From contig JAFZBM010000057.1 of assembly GCA_017561765.1 (NCBI GenBank), positions 1 to 53,839 of the forward strand: a stretch of 53,839 nt of DNA, in the 5' to 3' direction. A program made the position numbers and the translations under genes. Source of the DNA: Bacteroidales bacterium (GTDB lineage Bacteria > Bacteroidota > Bacteroidia > Bacteroidales > UBA932). The notes beneath the pieces are model-generated. The model saw only the letters and a program-made list of their open reading frames with translations, made no database searches and was not told where the DNA came from. Shown one piece after another: positions 8,649 through 17,534 of this stretch. Numbering within the stretch: the stretch's first letter is position 1; the number at the start of each line of letters is the position of its first letter.

Positions 8649-9752
8649 ATGAAACGAGTAGTTAAGTACATCATTTTCGCGCTGATTGCCGTGCTTTTTG
8701 TCGGCACCTTCGTGTTCCTGTTCAAGAATTCCCGTCCCGCCAAAGAGCAGTACCAGGAACTTGAAGCAAAATACGGGGACATCAGCCGCACGACCGTCAT
8801 TACCGGCAAGATCGTACCGCGCAACGAGGTCAACGTAAAGCCGCAGATCAACGGCATCATCGCTGAACTCTACAAGGAAGCCGGTCAGCAGGTTAAAGAG
8901 GGAGAGGTGATAGCCAAGCTCCGCGTTATCCCCGATATGAACTCGCTCAGCAGCGCCCAGTCCAGGGTCCGCCTTGCCGATATCAACCTCAAGCAGGCCC
9001 AAACCAATTACGAGCGCGAAAAAGCATTGTACGACAAGCACTTGGTAAGCGAAGAAGAATTCGACCAGGTGCTCCAGGCCTACAACCAGGCCAAGGAAGA
9101 GAAAGCCGCAGCTCAGGAATCACTGGAGGTCATACGCGACGGAGTCTCCAAGCGCAATGCTACCGGAAGTTCCACTCTTGTGCGCTCCACCATCACCGGC
9201 CTGATACTGGATATTCCGGTTAAAGTGGGTAACTCGGTCATCCAGGCCAATACCATGAACGACGGTACTACCGTCGCCACCGTGGCCAATATGTCCGATC
9301 TAATCTTTGACGGCAATATTGACGAGACCGAAGTCGGTTCGCTGGTGGAAGGAATGCCTATGGTTATCAAGATAGGCGCGCTTGCCGATTACAGCACCGA
9401 TGCGGCCCTGGAATACATATCTCCCAAGGCGGTAGAGAACAACGGGGCCAACCAGTTCGAAATCAAGGCTGCGGTTTCAGGAAACTCGGACAAGATGATA
9501 CGCTCGGGCTACAGCGCCAATGCCGAAATCATACTTGAACATGCGGACAGCGTGCTGATGATTCCCGAAAGCGCACTGGAGTTCAGCGGCGACAGTACCT
9601 TTGTATATCTTAAGTCGGCCGACACTTATACCAAGACTCCGGTCACCACCGGTCTCAGCGACGGCATCAACATTGAAATCAAGGACGGCCTGTCCGAGGG
9701 CGACATGGTCCGCGGTTCCCGCATCATCAACACAGACAAGAAAAAGAAATGA
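8649..9752 (+). CDS. Periplasmic adaptor of the HlyD/MacA (RND-type MFP) family
   Basis: A 367-residue protein with an N-terminal membrane anchor (YIIFALIAVLFVGTFVFLFK). It then has a split lipoyl/biotinyl-like domain (PRNEVNVKPQINGIIAELY and STITGLILDIPVKVG) around a coiled-coil hairpin (residues ~95-170), then beta-barrel and membrane-proximal domains. It bridges the inner-membrane MacB complex to the outer-membrane channel across the periplasm. It begins 17 bases after the second permease and ends in a 4-base overlap with the TolC-like gene, so all three parts are encoded together. Confidence 0.93.
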   Translation: MKRVVKYIIFALIAVLFVGTFVFLFKNSRPAKEQYQELEAKYGDISRTTVITGKIVPRNEVNVKPQINGIIAELYKEAGQQVKEGEVIAKLRVIPDMNSLSSAQSRVRLADINLKQAQTNYEREKALYDKHLVSEEEFDQVLQAYNQAKEEKAAAQESLEVIRDGVSKRNATGSSTLVRSTITGLILDIPVKVGNSVIQANTMNDGTTVATVANMSDLIFDGNIDETEVGSLVEGMPMVIKIGALADYSTDAALEYISPKAVENNGANQFEIKAAVSGNSDKMIRSGYSANAEIILEHADSVLMIPESALEFSGDSTFVYLKSADTYTKTPVTTGLSDGINIEIKDGLSEGDMVRGSRIINTDKKKK

Positions 9753-11068
9753 AAAAGATAGTCCTTACCTTGGCTCTATTTAGCTGGTGCCTTTCAGGGA
9801 GCGCCCAGAAAGGGCCCTGGAGCCTTGCCGACTGCATAAATTACGCCCTGGAGCACAATCTCAGCGTACAGCAGAGCAGCCTTACCGTGGAACAGCGCGA
9901 AGTTGAGCTGGACAATGCGAAGAGCCGCCGTCTGCCGGGAGTCAGCGCTTCCGCCAGCGAGAACCTTTCGTTCGGCCGCGGCCTTACCGCCGACAATACC
10001 TATTCCAACTCCAACACCACTTCCACATCTTTCGGACTTGGGGGCGAAATACCCATTTTCCAGGGATTCGATATCAACAACGGCATCAAGATAAGCAAGT
10101 TAAATCTGGAGGCGGCCACCGTAGATCTTGAAAAGGCCCGTGACGATATCCGCGTGGCGGTGGCGCAGGCCTACGTGCAGATATTGTACAATCAGGAACT
10201 GCTGAAAGTTGCAACGCAGCAACGGGAGCACGATGAGGAACTGCTCGCCCAGGTTAAGGAAAGGCTGGACGCCGGCAAGGTAAGCCCCGCTGAGGTGTCG
10301 GCCCAGCAGGCCACGCTGGCCCAGAGCCGTCAGAGCGAGATACAGGCCGAGGGCAATCTCAACATCTCCATACTGGAACTCACCCAGTTGCTGGAACTCC
10401 AGTCGCCCGAGGGCTTTGCCATAGTTACTCCTGAAGTGGGCGATGTGTCAAAGACGCTCCTGATGCGCCCGGAAGCAATATTTGCCGAAGCCGTAGAGGT
10501 TAAGCCCGCTGTGGAATCGGCCCGCATAGGGGTGGAATCGGCCCGCATAAGTATTGACAAAGCCAAGGGTGGGTACCTGCCCTCACTCTCGCTCAACGGC
10601 GGCATTGGAACCAATTACTACACTAATTCCAAAGTGCCCTCGCTCAGCTTCGGAGAGCAGTTGAAGAACAATTTCAGCCAGTACGTGGGACTTTCGCTAA
10701 ACATCCCCATCTTCCAGCGTTTCTCGGTACGCAATCAGGTCAAAAACGCCGAAATCAGCTACCGCGGACAGCAGCTCAATCTCGAGAATGTCAAGAAGTC
10801 GCTGTACAAGGAGATACAGCAGGCCTACTACAACGCCGTCAACGCCCAGGCCCGCTATGACGGAAGCCGCGAGAGCGCCGAAAGCGCCCGTGAGCACTAC
10901 GAACTGACGGAAGAAAAGTACAAGGTAGGCAAAGCGGGCATCGCCGACTACAACGATGCCCGTAACTCATGGCTGCGTGCCGAATCGGAACACATACAGG
11001 CCCGCTACCAGTGCCTGTATCAAACTAAACTGCTTGATTTCTACCGCGGAGCGGAATTACAATTCTAA
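9749..11068 (+). CDS. TolC-family outer-membrane efflux protein
   Basis: A 439-residue protein with a signal peptide (MKKIVLTLALFSWCLSGSAQ) and two OEP repeats rich in long helices with many Gln and Ala, the alpha-barrel and beta-barrel pattern of TolC. WSLADCINYALEHNLSVQQ is the typical start of the first repeat. It is the last gene of the pspC-padR-exporter operon and forms the outer-membrane exit duct. Its stop overlaps by 4 bases the stop of the convergent minus-strand gene, so no terminator lies between them and the two transcripts must overlap. Confidence 0.95.
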   Translation: MKKIVLTLALFSWCLSGSAQKGPWSLADCINYALEHNLSVQQSSLTVEQREVELDNAKSRRLPGVSASASENLSFGRGLTADNTYSNSNTTSTSFGLGGEIPIFQGFDINNGIKISKLNLEAATVDLEKARDDIRVAVAQAYVQILYNQELLKVATQQREHDEELLAQVKERLDAGKVSPAEVSAQQATLAQSRQSEIQAEGNLNISILELTQLLELQSPEGFAIVTPEVGDVSKTLLMRPEAIFAEAVEVKPAVESARIGVESARISIDKAKGGYLPSLSLNGGIGTNYYTNSKVPSLSFGEQLKNNFSQYVGLSLNIPIFQRFSVRNQVKNAEISYRGQQLNLENVKKSLYKEIQQAYYNAVNAQARYDGSRESAESAREHYELTEEKYKVGKAGIADYNDARNSWLRAESEHIQARYQCLYQTKLLDFYRGAELQF

Positions 11069-12540
11069 TTGATATCCACGTAGCGGTACCACTGGTCGAA
11101 GTTGATCTTCACCAGTTTTTCGCCCTGCTGGTGAAGGGCGAAGCAGGTTATGCTTTCGGGTGAATTCTTTGCGAGGAAGATGGTGACGTTGTCTTCGGGA
11201 TCCCTGGCGATGGTTATAACGTCGGGAATGCCGTAGGTGCCGTCATCATCAACGTTCCATACACTGTAGTCTTCGAATTCCGACTCGATTTCCGTGGTAA
11301 GGCTGGTGCTGGCTTTCACCTTGCCGTCACAGACCCAGGCGAATACCACCATGGCCTGGTGGTTCTTGTGCTTGAACTCCACGATGTCCAATTCTCCGTG
11401 GCCGTCCCTGAGCCATGCGGCGCGGCGGCTGTACATCACTTCCCGTCCGTACATCTTGGCCACGGCGTTCTCTATGGCCTTGGGAGCATTCTGCACCTTC
11501 TCCGGGAACTTCCAGCGGCCGAACGCAGGGAAAGTGTGGAAAGCTACAAAGTCCTCATCGGCAACAAGCGCCTCGATTTCCATGGCTTCATAGCCCCTGA
11601 ACATTTTGGTGATATCGGCCTTTGGGAGCTGTATCGTGTAGAATACGCCCCTTGTGCGGTTGAACGCCTGGTCGACGCGGCCTGCAAGGGCGCCTTCGTC
11701 CTCGATGGTATTGTTGCTCTGCTGGGCGGGAGCTATGTTCTGCTTGAAAATAACCCACGGGAAAATGTTCTCCGGACGCTCGAAACCCTCAAAATATGGA
11801 ATCACCATAGTATTCTTTGCCTTGTTGGGATAGGCGAAGAAGGGCATGGTGATCTTGCTCCAGTCGTAAGGAATCTCGGTGTAAGTCAGGGCTCCGGGAG
11901 CCACACGCTGTCCCGGGTCTGAAAGCGAGACCTGGGTAAGGGCGCGTGAATACTCAAACGCGTCGGAATCTATTCCCTTGACGCTCAGCACCACTCCGAA
12001 CGGCCCGAATACCGTGGCCGGAAGATCGACGCTGCCGGCATAGATGCCTCCCTTTGCCAGGGTGCAGCCTTCACCGTCCTTGCGGTACATATAGCCGTTG
12101 GGCGTGACGAAATAGTCGAGGTCGCGGCGGTAAAAGCCGTCGGGACTGAGATCGATATTGTACGGCGGAGCGCCCGAACCCAGTCGCCCGGTCACCTGAA
12201 TGGTGTTTTCGAGGGGGTAACCATCGTTCGATACCGGGTAGAGGTCCATGGTGAGGGTATAGTCGAAGTCCGGCAGAGGATAGCGCCAGACGAACTGGCC
12301 GTCAACAAGTTGCACGGGACCGTCGGTACTGTCGTACACTATTGTCGCGCCCTCTTTGTTGACCACGGTCAGCAGAAACTCCGCCTGGTCGGGGGCAAGC
12401 GGCACCAGGAACAGGTTCCCGGTAGCATAGCTTTCCTCCCCGTCCTTAAAATCCACCACATAGCGCCCGCCCCAGTCCTGGGCAGTAGCCAAGGAGCCGC
12501 ACATGAGCAATGCGGCAAGAATGGCTGTTAACTTTTTCAC
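11065..12540 (-). CDS. Secreted protein of unknown function
   Basis: A 491-residue protein with a Sec signal peptide ending near ATAQ. The mature chain is rich in aromatic residues, Asp, Gly and Pro with predicted beta structure throughout. No lipobox, membrane anchor or catalytic motif that I can assign is visible, and I recognise no family. It is the last gene of the minus-strand run that starts with exbB; its start codon is three bases after the stop of the small membrane-protein gene. It converges on the TolC gene with a 4-base overlap. A beta-propeller or jelly-roll periplasmic or surface protein is a reasonable guess only. Confidence 0.75.
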   Translation of the reverse strand: MKKLTAILAALLMCGSLATAQDWGGRYVVDFKDGEESYATGNLFLVPLAPDQAEFLLTVVNKEGATIVYDSTDGPVQLVDGQFVWRYPLPDFDYTLTMDLYPVSNDGYPLENTIQVTGRLGSGAPPYNIDLSPDGFYRRDLDYFVTPNGYMYRKDGEGCTLAKGGIYAGSVDLPATVFGPFGVVLSVKGIDSDAFEYSRALTQVSLSDPGQRVAPGALTYTEIPYDWSKITMPFFAYPNKAKNTMVIPYFEGFERPENIFPWVIFKQNIAPAQQSNNTIEDEGALAGRVDQAFNRTRGVFYTIQLPKADITKMFRGYEAMEIEALVADEDFVAFHTFPAFGRWKFPEKVQNAPKAIENAVAKMYGREVMYSRRAAWLRDGHGELDIVEFKHKNHQAMVVFAWVCDGKVKASTSLTTEIESEFEDYSVWNVDDDGTYGIPDVITIARDPEDNVTIFLAKNSPESITCFALHQQGEKLVKINFDQWYRYVDIN

Positions 12541-12543
12541 TTA

Positions 12544-12720
12544 CTAGATTTTATCCCTGATAAGGAAGTAGTAAACCAACAGCCCGATCCAGCTGAATGC
12601 GAGAACGGCGATTGAGAGGACGATCTTCCAGAGGAGATTCAGTTTGTTGTGCTTGAAAATGTCGAGCACGCACCAGATGGCGGCGATGAGACCAACGATG
12701 TAAACGATTGATGCTAACAT
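12544..12720 (-). CDS. 58-residue membrane protein with PLDc_N-like domain
   Basis: A small ORF read on the minus strand, from ATG at 12720 to TAG at 12546-12544. The protein begins MLASIVYIVGLIAA and has two hydrophobic helices split by a short basic turn (DIFKHNKLN), ending in YYFLIRDKI. The pattern helix, VLDI, basic turn, W-K-I-V-L, helix, YY-x-x-x-R matches the phospholipase D N-terminal (PLDc_N) membrane domain, which also occurs as stand-alone microproteins. It lies 12 bases after the parC stop and three bases before the next gene, in a gap otherwise too tight for non-coding DNA. Function unknown. Confidence 0.75.
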   Translation of the reverse strand: MLASIVYIVGLIAAIWCVLDIFKHNKLNLLWKIVLSIAVLAFSWIGLLVYYFLIRDKI

Positions 12721-12732
12721 AATTATAAATTA

Positions 12733-15468
12733 TTAGAATAGTGTCGGTTCTTCGAAGAGCAACTCAAAAGGTTCGTCTTCCGTCTCCGGAATCCTGATTT
12801 CGGTGCCGGGCTTGATGGCCTTATCGGTGTCCGGCTTGCTCTCCGCGGTTTCTTCGGCAGGTTCCGGGGTGTCGGCCACTTCAGGCAGTTCTTCGTCTTC
12901 CGGAAGAACCAGAGGCTCGCCGAAGCGGACGGACTTGACCTCTCCGCGTTCGACTACCTTCTTGCCCTTTGCCCCGAAGCCCTTCTTGGCAATCCACTGC
13001 TCGGCATCTATCAGTTCTGCGGGCTTGTCGGCCTGCTTCCATGTCACTTCGTAGCGCGGATGCTTGTCGTCGGACAATTCGACCAGGTATGACTTGCTCC
13101 CTTCGGCTATGAAACTCACCGGGGTATTGTCGCTCACCACGAATGAGAACCTCTTGACATAGAAGGACTTGACTCCGGCGTCCCAGTACAGGGCGGTGAA
13201 AGTCTTGTCGGGGTCGAACTTCTCGATGCGGAGCACGTCGCCGGGATAGCGGTTCACCAGGTCGAACGACGTGGTGTAGAACGTGCCGTTGCGGAAAACG
13301 GCCAGCACTTTGTCGTTCTCGCTGAACTCGCCCAGATACAGCCCGTGTCCCTCGTCGTTGAGCTTCTGTATGTCGGTGTCGTACCATATCTGCTTGCCGG
13401 CTATGGTGCTCACGCCCTTGCTCTTGAGGTTTATGGTGCGTATGGCGTTCTTGCTCACCAGGTTGCCCCTTGCAGTCTTGCTCTTGATGCCGAGGGTGGA
13501 GAAGTCGTACTCGAACGATGTCTTCTTGAGCTTGGGCTTGGGCCGCAGCAGCACGCGGACGGTCTCCGCCTCGCCGTTGTGGTTGGCCGTGAACCATATT
13601 ATCTGCGAGCCGTCCTTGCCGGTAGTGAGGTCGTACTCCTTGTCGCGCGTCACGGAAGTCACCGCGAAACGCTTGGCATAATAGACTGACGTTTTGCCCT
13701 CACGGTAGATGACGTTGTAGATGGTGCGGGTGTCGCCGCGGTTGAATACGCCCACGTAGATGAGGTCCTTGCCGAAGAAGGCCTTGTCGCTCACCTTGGT
13801 CACTATGTACTTTCCGTCGCGGCGTATCACTATTATTTCCGACAGGTCGGAGCAGTCGCAGATGAACTCGCCGCCGTCGTCCCTCTTGAGGCCTATGCCC
13901 ACGAAGCCCTCGGCCAGATTGGCGCTCAGCTTGGCGTTGTTGTTCACCACGCGTGTGGCGGCGATGGTTTCGAAACCGGTCAGTTCCGTCCTGCGCGGGA
14001 AATCTTTGCCGTATTTCTTCTTCAGCGACTTGAACCAGTCAATAGTGAAGCGGTCGATGTGGGCAATGTTGTCGCGCACCTTCTCCATCTCCGCCTCGAC
14101 TCCCTTGATATGCTCGTCCACGGCCTTGACGTCGAACTTTGAAATCTTGCGCACGGGCTTGTCCACCAGGCGGTCGATGTCTTCCATTACCACGGGGCGG
14201 CGCAGCATGCCCTCGTAAGTCTTCATCTTTTCAAGGGTCTCCTGCTTCTGGTCCTCCCAGCTTGCCTGGTCCTTCTCGAGTATCTTGTAGATGCGGTTTT
14301 CGAAGTAAATCTTCTCCAGCGAACTGTAATGCCAGTCGCGTTCCAGCTCTTCCATGCGTATGCCGAGCTGCTTGAGCAGGATTTCGCGGGTGTGGCGGGT
14401 ACTGTACTCCAGAATCTCGTTCACCGAGAGGAACTGGGGCTTGTTGTCCACTATCACGCAGGCGTTGGGCGCCAGGTTGCATTCGCAGTCGGTGAAAGCG
14501 TAGAGGGCTTCGATGGTCTTGTCGGGAGACACGTCGCCGGGCAGGTGGATGAGGATTTCCACCTTGTCGGTGGTCATGTCCTCGATCTTCTTGATCTTTA
14601 TCTTGCCTTTCTCCTTGGCTTTCAGGATGGAATCGATGAGGTCCTTTGTGTACTTGCCGAAGGGGATCTCGGTGATCGCGATGGTACTTTTGTCGATCTT
14701 TTCGATGCGTGCGCGCACCTTTACGCGGCCGCCGCGCCTGCCCTCCATGTACTTGGAGCAGTCGGCCGAACCGCCGGTGGGGAAGTCGGGATAGATCTCG
14801 TAGGGCTTGCCTTCGAGTATGGCTATCGATGCGTCTATCAGTTCGTTGAAATTGTGGGGAAGTATCTTCGACGCGAGTCCCACGCCGATGCCGTCGGTGC
14901 CCTGGGCCAGCAGGAGAGGGAAGCGCACCGGCAGTTCGATGGGCTCGTCGTTGCGGCCGTCGTATGACTTCATGGTCTGGGTGACCTTGGGGTCGAACAC
15001 CACTTCCTTGGCGAACTTGCTCAGGCGGGCCTCTATGTAACGGGGCGCCGCATTGGCGTCGCCGGTAAGTATGTTGCCCCAGTTACCCTGGCAGTCGACG
15101 GTGAATCCTTTCTGTCCCAGGGTCACGAGCGCGCCGAGGATGGACTGGTCGCCGTGAGGATGGAACTGCATGGCCTGTCCCACGATGTTGGCGACCTTGG
15201 TGTAGGAGCCGTCATCCATGCGGTACATGGCGTGCAGGACGCGGCGCTGGACGGGCTTGAGACCGTCGGCGATGTGGGGTACGGCACGGTGCAGGATTAC
15301 GTAGGATGCATAATCCAGATACCAGTCCTTGAACATGCCGGACAGCTTGAACTTGCGTGAGTCGCTCTCGAGCAGACGGGTGTATTTGCCGCTGGATTCC
15401 GCATCCTCAACGACTTCAAGTTCATCGTCCTCGATGACTTCTTCGGTCACAATGTTTTCTTCTTCCAT
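12733..15468 (-). CDS. parC: Type IIA DNA topoisomerase subunit A, probably topoisomerase IV ParC
   Basis: A 911-residue breakage-reunion subunit. The winged helix and tower are intact: DGLKPVQRRVLHAM, HPHGD and the catalytic tyrosine Y144 in APRYIEARL. The C-terminal ~300 residues form the beta-pinwheel, ending in a long acidic tail. I see no canonical GyrA-box (QRRGGxG) in the pinwheel, which favours ParC over GyrA. Topoisomerase IV decatenates daughter chromosomes; the partner ParE is not in the window. The quinolone-determining loop reads HPHGDQSILGAL, with Gln and Gly where E. coli ParC has Ser80 and Glu84. The gene follows era with a 3-base gap. If not ParC it is GyrA. Confidence 0.85.
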   Translation of the reverse strand: MEEENIVTEEVIEDDELEVVEDAESSGKYTRLLESDSRKFKLSGMFKDWYLDYASYVILHRAVPHIADGLKPVQRRVLHAMYRMDDGSYTKVANIVGQAMQFHPHGDQSILGALVTLGQKGFTVDCQGNWGNILTGDANAAPRYIEARLSKFAKEVVFDPKVTQTMKSYDGRNDEPIELPVRFPLLLAQGTDGIGVGLASKILPHNFNELIDASIAILEGKPYEIYPDFPTGGSADCSKYMEGRRGGRVKVRARIEKIDKSTIAITEIPFGKYTKDLIDSILKAKEKGKIKIKKIEDMTTDKVEILIHLPGDVSPDKTIEALYAFTDCECNLAPNACVIVDNKPQFLSVNEILEYSTRHTREILLKQLGIRMEELERDWHYSSLEKIYFENRIYKILEKDQASWEDQKQETLEKMKTYEGMLRRPVVMEDIDRLVDKPVRKISKFDVKAVDEHIKGVEAEMEKVRDNIAHIDRFTIDWFKSLKKKYGKDFPRRTELTGFETIAATRVVNNNAKLSANLAEGFVGIGLKRDDGGEFICDCSDLSEIIVIRRDGKYIVTKVSDKAFFGKDLIYVGVFNRGDTRTIYNVIYREGKTSVYYAKRFAVTSVTRDKEYDLTTGKDGSQIIWFTANHNGEAETVRVLLRPKPKLKKTSFEYDFSTLGIKSKTARGNLVSKNAIRTINLKSKGVSTIAGKQIWYDTDIQKLNDEGHGLYLGEFSENDKVLAVFRNGTFYTTSFDLVNRYPGDVLRIEKFDPDKTFTALYWDAGVKSFYVKRFSFVVSDNTPVSFIAEGSKSYLVELSDDKHPRYEVTWKQADKPAELIDAEQWIAKKGFGAKGKKVVERGEVKSVRFGEPLVLPEDEELPEVADTPEPAEETAESKPDTDKAIKPGTEIRIPETEDEPFELLFEEPTLF

Positions 15469-15471
15469 CTT

Positions 15472-16353
15472 TCAATCTTCATAGCCGAAGCGGCGTAGTT
15501 CTCGTTTGTTCTCCCTCCAGTCGGGATCGACTTTTACGAATATTGACAGAAATACCTTCTTCTGGAAGAAATCTTCCATGTCGATGCGTGCCTGGGTGCC
15601 AACCTTCTTGAGCGCAGCGCCCTTCTTGCCAATGATTATGCCTTTCTGGGACTCGCGCATCACGTAGATTACGGCATCTATGTCGTACCTGTCTTCTCCT
15701 TCCTTGAATGCCTCGATGCCCACTTCACAGCAGTAGGGAATCTCTTCCTTGTAGTTCAGGAGTATCTTTTCCCTGATTATTTCAGAGGCGAAGAAGCGGA
15801 GGTTCTTGTCGGTGAATGCGTCCTTGTCGAACCACGGCGGGCAGACCGGGAGTCTCTCCACCACGGCGTCAAGTATGCGGTCGAGGTTGAAGCGTTCCTG
15901 CGCGCTGGCGGGAATGACCTCCGCCTGCGGCAGCTGCTCCTTCCACCACGATGCAAGCTCGAGCACTTTTTCCTGGGTGCTGATATCTATCTTGTTGAGC
16001 ACCACTATAACGGGGCATTCGATGCGCTGCAGCTTGTTCACGTACTCCCCGTTTTTGTCGGGAGTCTCCACGGTGTCGGTGACATAAAGAATGATATCGG
16101 CGTCGCCAAGGGCCCCGTCCACGAAATTCATCATGTTCTGCTGGAGCCTGTAGGAAGGCCTCAGTATGCCGGGAGTGTCGGAATAAACAATCTGCCAGTC
16201 CTCGCCGTTGACTATGCCCATGATGCGGTGGCGCGTCGTCTGGGCCTTGGCGGTGACTATGGAGAGCTTCTCGCCCACCAGCGCGTTCATCAGCGTGGAT
16301 TTACCTACATTGGGGTTGCCGATGATATTTACGAATCCCGAACGGTGGTCCAT
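15472..16353 (-). CDS. era: GTPase Era
   Basis: A 293-residue ribosome-assembly GTPase that binds the 3' end of 16S rRNA. It has the G1 motif GNPNVGKS (from residue 12), G3 DTPG, G4 NKID and G5 SAQ, followed by a C-terminal KH domain (GIIIGKKGAALKKVG). I chose the ATG at 16353, which gives the usual family length and a TAATG junction with rluB (1-base overlap). An in-frame start 57 bases upstream would lie wholly inside rluB. The gene sits between rluB and parC in the exbB operon, so a ribosome-maturation pair is joined to envelope and chromosome genes. Confidence 0.97.
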   Translation of the reverse strand: MDHRSGFVNIIGNPNVGKSTLMNALVGEKLSIVTAKAQTTRHRIMGIVNGEDWQIVYSDTPGILRPSYRLQQNMMNFVDGALGDADIILYVTDTVETPDKNGEYVNKLQRIECPVIVVLNKIDISTQEKVLELASWWKEQLPQAEVIPASAQERFNLDRILDAVVERLPVCPPWFDKDAFTDKNLRFFASEIIREKILLNYKEEIPYCCEVGIEAFKEGEDRYDIDAVIYVMRESQKGIIIGKKGAALKKVGTQARIDMEDFFQKKVFLSIFVKVDPDWRENKRELRRFGYED

Positions 16354-17534
16354 TATACGTAGGCCCCCATCTTGAGCATGTTGACTTCGCTCTCTGAAAG
16401 ATAGCGCCATGCTCCTTTCTTGAGGCCCTTCTTTGTGAGACCGGCGAAATACACCCGGTCAAGGGCCTTGACGGTGTAACCGAGGGATTCGAAAATGCGG
16501 CGTACTATGCGGTTTTTGCCGGAGTGGATTTCAATTCCGAGCTTGCTGTGGTCGCGCTCGTCTACGTATTCCAGCTCGTCGGCCTGCACGAAACCGTCGC
16601 CCAGGGTGATACCCTGAAGTATCTTGTCGAAGTCTTCCTGCGCAAGGCTGCGGTTGAGGGAGACCTGATAAATTTTCTTCTTGTCGTAAGAGGGGTGTGT
16701 CAGGCGTTCGGCAATTTCGCCGTCGTTGGTGAACATCAGCACCCCCGTGGTTGCCTTGTCCAGCCTGCCCACGGGATAAACCCTTGTGGGGCAGTTCTTT
16801 ATAAGGTCCATGACGGTTTTGTCGGCGTGCGGGTCGGAGGCCGAGGTCACATAGCCCTTGGGCTTGTTCATCACCAGGTAAACCTTTGTTTCTCCCTTCA
16901 GGCGTTCACCGTTGAAGCGCACGTCGTCGTTGAAGATGTTCACCTTGGTGCCGAGTTCCGTCACCACCTCGCCGTTTACCGTAACGCATCCTGCCTGGAT
17001 GAAGGTGTCGGCCTCGCGGCGGGAGCATACTCCCGAGTTGGCCATGAAACGGTTGAGGCGGACTTCATCCTTGATTATTTCGGGCTCGTAGGCCGGGCCG
17101 TCGTACGACTGGTCCACCTGCGGGCGGCGGCTGATCATGCGCTTGATGCCTTCGCTGGCAGGATTGACCGGGCCGCGTTTGCCGCCCTTTCGGGGGGCGA
17201 AAGATTTGTGCTCGCCGTATGCTTTATGTTCGCCGTAGCTTTTATGCTCTCCGTAAGGCCTCTGGGGGCGGTCGCCGTAGGGCTTCTGCTCTCCGTATGC
17301 CTTGTGCTCGCCATAAGCCCTGCGTTCGCCGTAGGGTTTATGCTCGCCGTAGGATTTGTGCTCACCGTAAGGGCGCCGTTCGCCGTAGGGCTTGCGTTCA
17401 CCGTAGGAGCGCCGCTCGCCGTACGGGCGGGAGCCGCTTTCAGATTGAAAATCTACTTTTTCGGAACGGACTGCGCCTGAAGCAGTTTTCCGTGGTCTAA
17501 GTTTTCGGCCGTCTTTTGAAAAACCATCCATCAT
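16353..17534 (-). CDS. rluB: rRNA pseudouridine synthase, RsuA/RluB family, with repetitive N-terminal extension
   Basis: A 393-residue protein. Residues ~150-215 are an S4 RNA-binding domain (RLNRFMANSGVCSRREAD). The catalytic domain follows, with the RsuA-family motif GRLDKATTG whose Asp is the catalytic nucleophile. The N-terminal ~145 residues are an unusual basic, Tyr-rich extension with twelve copies of a Y-G-[ED] hexapeptide (residues ~37-110), probably a disordered RNA-binding tail. The family makes one pseudouridine in 23S or 16S rRNA; RluB is the better guess from length, but RluF or RsuA cannot be excluded. It overlaps tonB by 4 bases and era by 1. Confidence 0.88.
   Translation of the reverse strand: MMDGFSKDGRKLRPRKTASGAVRSEKVDFQSESGSRPYGERRSYGERKPYGERRPYGEHKSYGEHKPYGERRAYGEHKAYGEQKPYGDRPQRPYGEHKSYGEHKAYGEHKSFAPRKGGKRGPVNPASEGIKRMISRRPQVDQSYDGPAYEPEIIKDEVRLNRFMANSGVCSRREADTFIQAGCVTVNGEVVTELGTKVNIFNDDVRFNGERLKGETKVYLVMNKPKGYVTSASDPHADKTVMDLIKNCPTRVYPVGRLDKATTGVLMFTNDGEIAERLTHPSYDKKKIYQVSLNRSLAQEDFDKILQGITLGDGFVQADELEYVDERDHSKLGIEIHSGKNRIVRRIFESLGYTVKALDRVYFAGLTKKGLKKGAWRYLSESEVNMLKMGAYV
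17205..17426 (-). repeat. Tandem 18-base coding repeat in rluB (YGE hexapeptides)
   Basis: Twelve consecutive units encode [PSA]YGE[RHQ][RK], one of them lengthened to PYGDRPQR. Units differ mainly by R/H and P/S/A choices and remain in frame. The tract looks prone to slippage, so its copy number may vary between strains. The repeat is seen directly; variability is inference. Confidence 0.9.

Noticed and set aside
17205..17426. CRISPR-like array
   Set aside because: The repeats are 18-base in-frame coding units of rluB without spacers, and no cas genes are present.
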